The translations under genes and the position numbers were made by a program. Below, piece by piece: positions 57,366-64,000 of a stretch of DNA of 64,000 nt; the stretch's first letter is position 1; each line of letters starts with the position of its first letter. Source of the stretch: CAZWAP01 sp964632005 (GTDB taxonomy: Bacteria; Planctomycetota; Phycisphaerae; Sedimentisphaerales; Anaerobacaceae); contig CAZWAP010000006.1 in NCBI GenBank assembly GCA_964632005.1, positions 1-64,000 of the forward strand, in the 5' to 3' direction. The notes beneath the pieces are model-generated. The model was not told the origin of the DNA and did no database searches. It was given only the letters and a program-made list of their open reading frames with translations.

Positions 57366-60092
57366 ATGCTCAGAGGTGGATTTGTTTCGGGTAGTTGCAG
57401 GAGGATACCGCCTACGGCGGCGCTGACTGTGCTGCTGGTCGTCTCAGCCGGCGCAAGCATCTCATCCGGCCGGACACTCGCGCGATGGGACTTTACCAGA
57501 GGTACACACGGCTGGCAGGGAAACAGGGTCGTTGAAGAGGTTGTCTCGACCGCAGAGGGCCTTTTGGTCAGGTGCAAAGGGCGGGATCCGTGGATAGAGG
57601 GGCCGGTTGTAGAGATACCTGGCCCTGGGTCGACGATTGTCAAAATCCGGATGAAATCCACCGCTGACGCACGCGGCCAGTTGTTTTACGGCAGAACGTT
57701 TAGCGAGGATAGGTCGATTCGCTTTACAGTGCACAATGACGGCAAATGGCACGACTACTGCCTGGCCGTGCCCCACAAGCTGGCCGGGCCTACCCGCTTC
57801 CGCCTTGACCCGGGTGCAGGGGCAGGTCAAATCACCATCGGCTTTATAGAGATTCAGGCGGTCGGACAAACAGCACCCCCACCGTTTGGCAGGCCGCGGT
57901 TGCCCAGCCCCAGCAGCTCGCCGTACTCGGTGAGCTCCGGCGCGGTGGAGCTGGTGCACTACAAGGGCAGGTGGGGTAACTTTGTGGTTAACGTAGGCGG
58001 CAGGGAGATGGCTGCTGGCCACCAGGGCGGCCGAATAGGAATCGTCTTCGGCGACGAGGATGAATGGCTGAACCTGGGCGAAGCGCCAGTTACGCTTGAC
58101 AGTGCCCCGGAAGGCGGTCTTACCAGTACGGCCACTCTGACTGACAGCAGGGGGGCGAAATGGCGAATTTGCAGGAGCATTACGCCAGGTGCAGCAGACG
58201 CCCTCAACATCCGGGTCCAGCTGAGCGTTGATAAGGACCGCGAGGTGGTCTTTATCCCGTGGATCACGATCTTCCCGGGGCTTGGCACGTTCGGCACGAG
58301 CAAAGACCAGGGCCTGTTTGCCGGCCTGGAATACCTTTGCGACGAACCCAGCAGCAGCACCGCCGACGTTGCCGCCCCGAATAACATCCGCCGAATACCG
58401 GACCCGGTTAAGATTACCTTTCCTCTTATGGCGATATCACGGGACGGCTTTTATATCGGGTTGATTTGGGAGCCATCCGCGATGGTCGCAGCGGCCTTTG
58501 ATTCGCCCGACAGGATTTACAATTCCGGTGCCCAGGTGATGGAGCTTTCGGCTCCTGCGGTAGGGCAATTACGCTTCGAGAATGCCGCCTGCGCTCATAC
58601 GCCTTTCAGGCTGGGCGCCGGGCGCCCCCTTACGGTCGAGGCGGTCATAATCGGGGGCAGGGGCGAAACAGTTGTCGAGGCGGTCAAGCGATACGTGGAA
58701 TTGAAAGGGTTGCCGCAGGTTCCTCGATTTGAAGGCGGCTTCGGGGCCGCGGTCAGGCTCTTGGCAGCGGGGTGGCTGGATTCGCAGATAAACCGGGACG
58801 GCCTTTTCAGGCACGCAGTCTGGACCGAGAGGTTCAGACCTCTACCCGCTGCCGATGCAGCAATGTACATCGACTGGCTCAGTGGACATACCAGCGATAG
58901 CGGGTTGCGTGGCAGGCTGCTGAACTTGCGGGATAAGGCGTTGTCGCGGATACCGGCGACTCAGCCGTTCTCGAGTAGTATTGGGCATGCCCACCAGATC
59001 GCCGCACCATTTGTTTTGGACCGATTGGAACGGTTCATCAGGCAGAGGCGTGCAGCAGCAGCCGCGTCGCTAAAACGCTTTGATGAAGACGGGCTGATGT
59101 ATTACCGGGCCGGCCCGGTCGATTACTCCAGAACCCATTTCGCGAAACATTCCAACGGCCTGTCGGGCCGGGTCGTTGCCGGTATTCTGGAGGCTGCGTC
59201 GCTGTGTGGCGACAGGCAGCTGAAAGACAAGGCCCTCGACCTGCTCGATAAGCAGACTGCTCTTTACGCCGGGACGGTCCCGCGCGGCGCACAGACCTGG
59301 GAGATACCGCTGCACACCCCCGACATCCTTGCCTCGGCGCATCTGGTAAAGGCCTACACGCTCGGCTACATCATATCGGGCGAAAAAGAGTACCTTGACC
59401 AGGCTCGGTACTGGGCGTGGAGTGGTGTTCCATTTGTTTATCTGCGTCAGCCGACCGCCGGGCCGGTCGGGTCCTACGCGACGATCGCGGTGCTGGGGGC
59501 AACCAACTGGAAGGCTCCTGTGTGGTTCGGCCGGCCGGTCCAGTGGTGCGGCCTGGTGTACGCCTCGGCCCTGCACCTACTGAGCGAATTTGACCCGGGC
59601 GGTCCCTGGGAAAGGATCGCCAGAGGGATCACCGCCGCGGGCCTGCAGATGACCTGGCCGATTAGTGACAGCGACCGCGGCGGCCTGTTGCCCGACTGGT
59701 TTGACTTGCGCTCGCAGGTGCGTGGAGGTCCGGCCATAAACCCGGGCACAGTCCAGGCCCATCTGCCTGAGCTTTTCAGGCTCGGCAAGATTTACGAGAT
59801 CAACAGGCTGGCTGGCCGGGGTTGGGTCGTCCACGCTCCAACTGAGATAGAGGCCGTCAGCGAGGGCAAACGCGCCATCTCGATAAGACTCGCAGGCTGG
59901 GCCTATAATAGACAATACCGCGTCTTGATAGCAGGCCCTGAGGAACCGCCCAAAGAGGTTCTGGCCCGTCGACTTTTCGCGGGCGCCGAGAAGGTCCCGG
60001 CCCCCGAGGTCGCCGAGACCCGATTCCACTCCGACCTGAACTGCCTGATAATAACCCTGGCGGGCCCGGCACAGATAGAGATCGTGCCTTGA
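57366..60092 (+). CDS. Large secreted protein with beta-sandwich and alpha/alpha-barrel-like regions (unrecognised)
   Basis: 908 residues from ATG 57366, which follows CGGAGGATTGTT; the signal peptide is PTAALTVLLVVSAGASISSG. Residues about 40-185 look like a jelly-roll carbohydrate-binding domain (LARWDFTRGTHGWQGN, later HDYCLAVPHKLAGPTRFRLD). A second beta-rich region covers about 190-440. From about 450 to 860 the chain is helical with the spacing of an alpha/alpha toroid (GLSGRVVAGILEAASLCGDR, KALDLLDKQTALYAGTVPRG, WEIPLHTPDILASAHLVKAY), as in many polysaccharide-active enzymes. No catalytic pair can be assigned with confidence. It may be a glycoside hydrolase or lyase of an uncharacterised planctomycete family; its genome neighbours are unrelated. 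Confidence 0.83.
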   Translation: MLRGGFVSGSCRRIPPTAALTVLLVVSAGASISSGRTLARWDFTRGTHGWQGNRVVEEVVSTAEGLLVRCKGRDPWIEGPVVEIPGPGSTIVKIRMKSTADARGQLFYGRTFSEDRSIRFTVHNDGKWHDYCLAVPHKLAGPTRFRLDPGAGAGQITIGFIEIQAVGQTAPPPFGRPRLPSPSSSPYSVSSGAVELVHYKGRWGNFVVNVGGREMAAGHQGGRIGIVFGDEDEWLNLGEAPVTLDSAPEGGLTSTATLTDSRGAKWRICRSITPGAADALNIRVQLSVDKDREVVFIPWITIFPGLGTFGTSKDQGLFAGLEYLCDEPSSSTADVAAPNNIRRIPDPVKITFPLMAISRDGFYIGLIWEPSAMVAAAFDSPDRIYNSGAQVMELSAPAVGQLRFENAACAHTPFRLGAGRPLTVEAVIIGGRGETVVEAVKRYVELKGLPQVPRFEGGFGAAVRLLAAGWLDSQINRDGLFRHAVWTERFRPLPAADAAMYIDWLSGHTSDSGLRGRLLNLRDKALSRIPATQPFSSSIGHAHQIAAPFVLDRLERFIRQRRAAAAASLKRFDEDGLMYYRAGPVDYSRTHFAKHSNGLSGRVVAGILEAASLCGDRQLKDKALDLLDKQTALYAGTVPRGAQTWEIPLHTPDILASAHLVKAYTLGYIISGEKEYLDQARYWAWSGVPFVYLRQPTAGPVGSYATIAVLGATNWKAPVWFGRPVQWCGLVYASALHLLSEFDPGGPWERIARGITAAGLQMTWPISDSDRGGLLPDWFDLRSQVRGGPAINPGTVQAHLPELFRLGKIYEINRLAGRGWVVHAPTEIEAVSEGKRAISIRLAGWAYNRQYRVLIAGPEEPPKEVLARRLFAGAEKVPAPEVAETRFHSDLNCLIITLAGPAQIEIVP

Positions 60093-60220
60093 AGTTTTTC
60101 AGGCGTCCGGCCGAAGCGAAGCCGAACGGCACCCGGCGGCCACCCACCGCACGGATGAGCCGGGCCGGTACAAATCGGCCCTGGAGCGAGACTCTCAGCG
60201 CGGATCCATCCTGCCGGCGC

Positions 60221-60508
60221 TTAGCCGAGTTTCGCGATCTCGAAAGTAACCGTGCCGCCATCGGTAAACGTCGCGGGGTCCGGACAGTGAACGTAGGCCT
60301 TGCTACTGTCGTCTTTGCCTTCGATTCCCCATTGCGCCGGGTCCGAGACCCGCAGGGCGTTGTAATAAGGCATCAAGGCCGCCAGCGCGTGCATACAGAC
60401 GGGGATATCGCTGACGAGTTGATACCCGGCTTTAAGCGCGAATGAATCGCCGACCTTGTAGGTGGGACAATGCCCCTTGATCTGCTTGACCGTTACCACC
60501 AACTCCAT
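60221..60508 (-). CDS. TIGR04076 family small protein
   Basis: 95 residues from ATG 60508 (CGGAGACGGCACACT upstream; in-frame 60559 is an alternative). It matches the TIGR04076 pattern: N-terminal VTVKQIKGHCPTYKVGDSF with the conserved Cys, central IPVCMHALAALMPYYNALR with Cys and His, and C-terminal VHCPDPATFTDGGTVTFEI. The conserved Cys/His positions suggest metal or iron-sulfur binding, but no function is established. It is divergent from mtnP and convergent with the large secreted gene. Confidence 0.85.
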   Translation of the reverse strand: MELVVTVKQIKGHCPTYKVGDSFALKAGYQLVSDIPVCMHALAALMPYYNALRVSDPAQWGIEGKDDSSKAYVHCPDPATFTDGGTVTFEIAKLG

Positions 60509-60623
60509 AGTGTGCCGTCTCCGAAAACGAGGACCACTCTTCTGTAGACTACCGGCCATTATGCTCCCGGCAACGGGCCGGTCAAGGGATTCCGGTTTGG
60601 GGCGAGATTTTCGTCAATTTCCG

Positions 60624-60652
60624 TTGTCAACTACGGGCAATGGCGTTAGGAT
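60624..60652 (+). promoter_or_regulatory. Promoter for mtnP
   Basis: TTGTCA (60624-60629), 17-bp spacer, TAGGAT (60647-60652). Start near 60659, a leader of about 26 nt before ATG 60685 that contains GAGGAGA. Confidence 0.55.
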
Positions 60653-60684
60653 GTCCCGCGATCAGAAAGAGGAGACAGGCGATT

Positions 60685-61560
60685 ATGGCAGAAGAATTAG
60701 TGGGCGTTATAGGCGGCACCGGCCTCGGGGATGCCCTGGCCGAGCAGATCACACAGGCCGAGTACCACGACCTGGAGACCCCGTTCGGGAAGCCCAGCGC
60801 ACCTATCCTGATCGGCAGGTTTGCCCAGAGGAAGATCGCCTTTCTCAACAGACACGGCGTCGGACATAAGCTCTCGCCTGGAGAAGTCCCCTTTGGGGCG
60901 AACATCTTTGCGATGAAGAAACTCGGCGTTCACACGGTTATAGCCAGCGGGGCGGTGGGCTCTTTGCGGGAGAACATCAATCCGGGCGACCTGACGCTGG
61001 TGGACCAGTTTATCGACAAGACCTTCAGGCGGACGGGCAGTTTTTTCAGCGGGGTTGCAGCGGTGCACTGCGAGATGGCCGAGCCTGTCTGTCGGCGTCT
61101 CCGCGGTTTGCTGGCAGAGACGGCAAAAACGCTCGATGTGAAGACCCACCTTGAAGGTACATACGTCTGCATGGAAGGCCCGCAGTTTTCGACTCGCGCC
61201 GAGTCGCTTATGCACCGGGCCTGGGGCGGCGACCTGATAGGAATGACGGCGATGCCGGAAGCGAAACTCGCCAGAGAGGCACAGATGTGCTATGCACTTG
61301 TAGCCCTGGCCAGTGACTACGACTGCTGGAAGCCCCACGCCTACGGCAAGGACCAGAAGACCCTTCTGCAGGAGATCATCGCCAATCTGGTTACTGCGAC
61401 GAACAATTGTCTCGAGTTGCTCAAGGCCGTTCTGGCCGGCCCCTACGAACTGACAAACCCGGATTGCTCGTGCCGCCACAGCCTCGATTTGGCTGTCTGG
61501 ACGGACGAAAAGCATATACAGCCGGACCAGAAGGATAAGTTAGCCGTGCTCTTCGAGTAG
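60685..61560 (+). CDS. mtnP: S-methyl-5'-thioadenosine phosphorylase
   Basis: 291 residues from ATG 60685, with AGAGGAGACAGGCGATT upstream; an in-frame codon at 60640 lies within the promoter. Phosphorolysis of methylthioadenosine to adenine and methylthioribose 1-phosphate, the first salvage step after polyamine or SAM use. Motifs: VIGGTGLGDALAEQIT, APILIGRFAQRKIAFLNRHG, GEVPFGANIFAMKKLGVHTV, SGAVGSLRENINPGDL, and the MTAP-type active site CMEGPQFSTRAES plus GMTAMPEAKLAREAQMCYAL and ALASDYDCW, where purine nucleoside phosphorylases differ. No other mtn genes are adjacent, so the pathway is dispersed. Confidence 0.94.
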   Translation: MAEELVGVIGGTGLGDALAEQITQAEYHDLETPFGKPSAPILIGRFAQRKIAFLNRHGVGHKLSPGEVPFGANIFAMKKLGVHTVIASGAVGSLRENINPGDLTLVDQFIDKTFRRTGSFFSGVAAVHCEMAEPVCRRLRGLLAETAKTLDVKTHLEGTYVCMEGPQFSTRAESLMHRAWGGDLIGMTAMPEAKLAREAQMCYALVALASDYDCWKPHAYGKDQKTLLQEIIANLVTATNNCLELLKAVLAGPYELTNPDCSCRHSLDLAVWTDEKHIQPDQKDKLAVLFE

Positions 61561-61700
61561 TTAGGGCCTTATGTTTGAAGTCGGTCTTGTGCTCTATGGC
61601 CTGGGCTGAAGGTCTGTTAGGCGTTGATTGCGTCGAATCCGGGTACGAGGATTGATACCCAGAACAGATGCGAGATTGGAATTGCCAAAACTCAAGACGA

Positions 61701-61726
61701 TCCGCCGCGGGCAGACCGCAGGCGGA
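61701..61726. other. Very stable hairpin upstream of the coiled-coil lipoprotein gene
   Basis: TCCGCCGCGG (61701-61710), 5-nt loop, CCGC-A-GGCGGA (61716-61726): ten base pairs, nearly all G-C, with one bulged A. No T tract follows, so it is not a classical terminator for mtnP; it lies about 33 nt before ATG 61760 and would be in that gene's leader. Confidence 0.5.
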
Positions 61727-61759
61727 GCACTGGGCTGTGGCTTTGGAAAGGATTCTAAG

Positions 61760-62158
61760 ATGAGACGAAAGATTACCGTAACAGTCGGCCTGGCGGCCGT
61801 GGCCTTGCTGATTATTGCCGCGGGGTGCCAGAAGGCCCGGACGGCCAGTGGAAAGGAAAGCAGGCTTGTGGCCGCCGAGAACATCGAGTTGAAAAAGCAA
61901 CTGGCTCAGCGTGACAGGCAGATCGAGCGTTTGAAAAAAGAGCATGCCAGCCAGCTCGAGCAGGAGCGGAAGAGGCTCGCGGACTGCCGCAGAGAGCTAC
62001 AGCAGTGCAAGGAGCGGGTGGATAAGAAGGTTGGGCAGGCGGTGGAGGAGATGTTGACGAGTGCCCTGGACGAGGTGGCGAAGGTCCGGGAAGAAAACAG
62101 GACCCTCAAGGCTCAAATCGAAGATCTGAAAGCCAAACTTGAGCAGCGGGGCCAGTAG
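61760..62158 (+). CDS. Coiled-coil lipoprotein
   Basis: 132 residues from ATG 61760, with GGAAAGGATTCTAAG upstream. The signal peptide ends in a lipobox (LLIIAAGC). The mature 110 residues are almost entirely heptad-patterned and charged (LKKQLAQRDRQIERLKKEHA, then REENRTLKAQIEDLKAKLEQ), predicting a long coiled coil. Anchored in the membrane with a rod reaching into the periplasm, it could be a spacer or Lpp-like tether, but it lacks the C-terminal Lys of Lpp. It is convergent with pyrG, only 25 bp between stops. Confidence 0.82.
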   Translation: MRRKITVTVGLAAVALLIIAAGCQKARTASGKESRLVAAENIELKKQLAQRDRQIERLKKEHASQLEQERKRLADCRRELQQCKERVDKKVGQAVEEMLTSALDEVAKVREENRTLKAQIEDLKAKLEQRGQ

Positions 62159-62183
62159 CTTACCGCCGGTTTTCTCCATCAGC

Positions 62184-63959
62184 TCAGCCGGGCTGCTTAC
62201 AGACTTTGCGGACTGCCTGCAGGCAATCGGGAGCATTGTGGGCGGGTTTACGTTTTTGCATTGCCGCTGCTACCAGGCCTACAAACATTGGCTGGGGCCT
62301 GAGCGGCCTGGATGTAAGGCACGGGTGTGCCTGGGTGCCGATAAAGAAGGGATGGTCCGGGACTTCCAGTATTTGCATAATCGGTTGATTGGGTGCCTTG
62401 CCGGAGAAGACCAGCCCGCCCTTTTCCAGCCGTTCGACGTATCGAGGGTCCACCTCGTAACGATGCCGAAACCTCATCCTGACGGACTTGGCCTTATCAA
62501 AAAGCTCCCAGGCTCTTGTATTCGGTTTTAGTTCGATGTCCCTGCCGCCCAGCCGCATATTGCCCCCGAGCCCCTCGATTTTTTTCTGCTCGGGCAGCAC
62601 GTCGATGACCGGTTCCGGGCAGTCCGGCTCAATCTCGGTGCTGTTGGCCTTCTCTATGCCGCATACGTTCCTGGCGAATTCTATGACCGCCATTTGAAAG
62701 CCGAAGCACAATCCCAGGCACGGCAGGCGATTTTCCCTGGCGTGGCGGATGCAGGCTATCTTGCCCTCGGCGCCACGTGTGCCGAATCCGCCGGGGACGA
62801 TAATGCCGTCCACCTCGGCCAGGGCGGCCCCTGCATTAGCGTCGGTGAGGTTGGTCGTTTCGATCCACTTTATCTGGACGTTACATCCCAGGGCAATGCC
62901 GGCGTGCTCCAGGGCGTTGATGATGGAGGCGTAGCTGTCGCGGACCGAGGTGTACTTGCCCGTGATTCCGATGGTCACATCCTGGGTTGCAGTGCCGATT
63001 TTATCGGTGAAGTCGCACCATCGTGCCCAGGCCTTACGCTCGTGTCGGAGGTTGATCCGCGGCTCGATCTTGAGCAGCCGGGCGACCTCGAAATCCAGGC
63101 CCACGTCTCTGATCATAGAGGGTATCATATAGATGCTTGCCGAATCGGGCAGGCTGATTACCCTGCTGAGCGGGACGTTGCTGTAGACGCTTATCTTCTG
63201 GCGTACTTTTTCAGTGACGGGTCTGGCAGCCCGGCAGGCGATGATGTCCGGCTGGATCCCCAGCTGCATAAGCTGTTTGATGCCGAGTTGTGCGGCCTTT
63301 GATTTTTGCTCTCCGAGGGTTTGGGGTTCGAGGATATACGTCAGGGCCACGAAGCAGCTGCTGTTGGGGCCTTCCTCGTAGGCCAGCTCACGCATTGCCT
63401 CGATATAATAGGCGTTCTCCAGGTCGCCGACGGTCCCGCCTATCTCGACGAACACTATGTCGGCGTTGCTTTGGACCGCCAATTCCCGCAGCTTCAACTT
63501 GACCTCCCCGGTGACGTGTGGGATCATCTGGACGTCTCTTCCGAGGTAGTCGCCGTGCCGTTCCTTGTGTAGTACCGAGCTGAATATTTGCCCGCTGGTG
63601 GCGAAGTTGGCCCTGGTCAGGTCCTGGTCCAGCATGCGCTCGTAGGTACCCAGGTCCATGTCGCACTCCATCCCGTCATCCAGCACGAACACCTCGCCGT
63701 GGCGGAACGGATTCAGCGTGCCCGAGTCGATATTCAGGTACCCTTCCAGCTTGATAGGAGCGACCTTGAGGCCCTTATCCTGCATCAGCTTGGCTAGGCA
63801 CGAGGAGAATATGCCCTTGCCCAGGCCGCTCATCACGGTCCCCAAGACAAAGCAATACTTCGATCTGCCCTTCTTGTATCCCTCGGGCACGGGCGAGAAA
63901 AACTCGCTCTCGGTCGAGGAATTGCTCACCGACGCTAACAAATCATTATCCTTCGGCAT
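62184..63959 (-). CDS. pyrG: CTP synthase with altered glutaminase triad
   Basis: 591 residues, ATG 63959, GGGGAAAC upstream. Makes CTP from UTP with ATP and ammonia or glutamine. A hydrophilic 34-residue N-terminal extension precedes the synthetase domain: FVLGTVMSGLGKGIFSSCLA (P-loop), HGEVFVLDDGMECDMDLGTY with the Mg Asp, and FVEIGGTVGDLENAYYIEAM with the Mg Glu. The glutaminase domain has the nucleophile in LPCLGLCFGFQ (Cys418) and HRYEVDPRYVE, but the C-terminal triad block is TQAHPCLTSRP: the catalytic Glu after His545-Pro is Cys547 (codon TGC, not one base from GAA/GAG). The synthetase block KLEGYLNIDSGTLNPFRHGE also differs from the usual KLDPY-N-D-GT-SP. A divergent subfamily. The gene starts 41 bp from the window end. 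Confidence 0.93.
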   Translation of the reverse strand: MPKDNDLLASVSNSSTESEFFSPVPEGYKKGRSKYCFVLGTVMSGLGKGIFSSCLAKLMQDKGLKVAPIKLEGYLNIDSGTLNPFRHGEVFVLDDGMECDMDLGTYERMLDQDLTRANFATSGQIFSSVLHKERHGDYLGRDVQMIPHVTGEVKLKLRELAVQSNADIVFVEIGGTVGDLENAYYIEAMRELAYEEGPNSSCFVALTYILEPQTLGEQKSKAAQLGIKQLMQLGIQPDIIACRAARPVTEKVRQKISVYSNVPLSRVISLPDSASIYMIPSMIRDVGLDFEVARLLKIEPRINLRHERKAWARWCDFTDKIGTATQDVTIGITGKYTSVRDSYASIINALEHAGIALGCNVQIKWIETTNLTDANAGAALAEVDGIIVPGGFGTRGAEGKIACIRHARENRLPCLGLCFGFQMAVIEFARNVCGIEKANSTEIEPDCPEPVIDVLPEQKKIEGLGGNMRLGGRDIELKPNTRAWELFDKAKSVRMRFRHRYEVDPRYVERLEKGGLVFSGKAPNQPIMQILEVPDHPFFIGTQAHPCLTSRPLRPQPMFVGLVAAAMQKRKPAHNAPDCLQAVRKVCKQPG

Positions 63960-64000
63960 ACTTGTTTCCCCATTCCCGACTCATTCTTGCGCCGACGTGT

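Noticed and set aside
1..64000. tRNA, rRNA, tmRNA, CRISPR array or intact insertion sequence
   Set aside because: I looked for T-arm GTTCGA-type sequences with acceptor pairing, regularly spaced repeats and transposase motifs and found none that hold up by eye. A tRNAscan or Infernal run could still find a degenerate one.

Overview
The window looks like a chromosomal piece of a GC-rich planctomycete, most likely class Phycisphaerae and possibly the Sedimentisphaerales. This is inferred from gene content and not from a marker phylogeny. The signs are secreted proteins carrying dockerin-like EF-hand repeats of the type 'GDADGNCKIDFYDLALLAYNWL', a CotH-kinase/lamin-tail giant protein, a prepilin-like H-X9-DG protein, a PhoPQ-activated (PqaA-type) protein, a DUF1015 protein, a DUF4432 protein and several PQQ-type beta-propellers. 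These are mixed with ordinary housekeeping genes. I see no tRNA, rRNA, CRISPR array, prophage or intact insertion sequence.

Layout. 1-11365 is an accessory cell-surface region: the tail of one lamin-tail protein, a 1718-residue CotH/lamin-tail protein, an inner-membrane protein on the minus strand, and a three-gene plus-strand unit (Pro-rich/Tyr-rich/TPR protein, TolB-like propeller with dockerin, glycine-zipper lipoprotein) closed by a hairpin terminator. 11572-21569 holds small-molecule and envelope genes: an aminoacyl-tRNA editing domain, an aminotransferase + DUF1015 pair, a PqaA-like protein, a Tat-exported sugar isomerase-like protein, a metallo-beta-lactamase-fold protein, an FHA protein and a large secreted protein. 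21903-33637 is the housekeeping core: rnr, rpsT, a TPR gene, glyA, mutS, an mnmE-like gene, coaX, obg and rpmA. 33792-41338 mixes envelope genes (TlpA-like, DUF4432, sialate O-acetylesterase, prepilin) with folP and pdxB. 41464-52501 has amrS, a fused FAD/Fe-S oxidoreductase, an MlaFE-type ABC pair, two PQQ propellers and a tandem-duplicated zincin-like protein. 52818-63959 has a GAF-PP2C phosphatase, cmk, plsC, folC, a large secreted protein, a TIGR04076 protein, mtnP, a coiled-coil lipoprotein and pyrG.

Several clean sigma70-like promoters (TTGACA-like box, 16-18 bp, TATAAT-like box) can be read by eye and were used to choose start codons. Two of them sit so close to the start codon (mutS, folC) that leaderless or nearly leaderless mRNAs are predicted. 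The points most worth a second look are the three-gene surface operon, the duplicated zincin whose second copy has lost its metal ligands, the MnmE-like GTPase without the C-terminal Cys motif, the CTP synthase whose glutaminase triad Glu is Cys, and the rpmA/obg terminator with no rplU beside rpmA.
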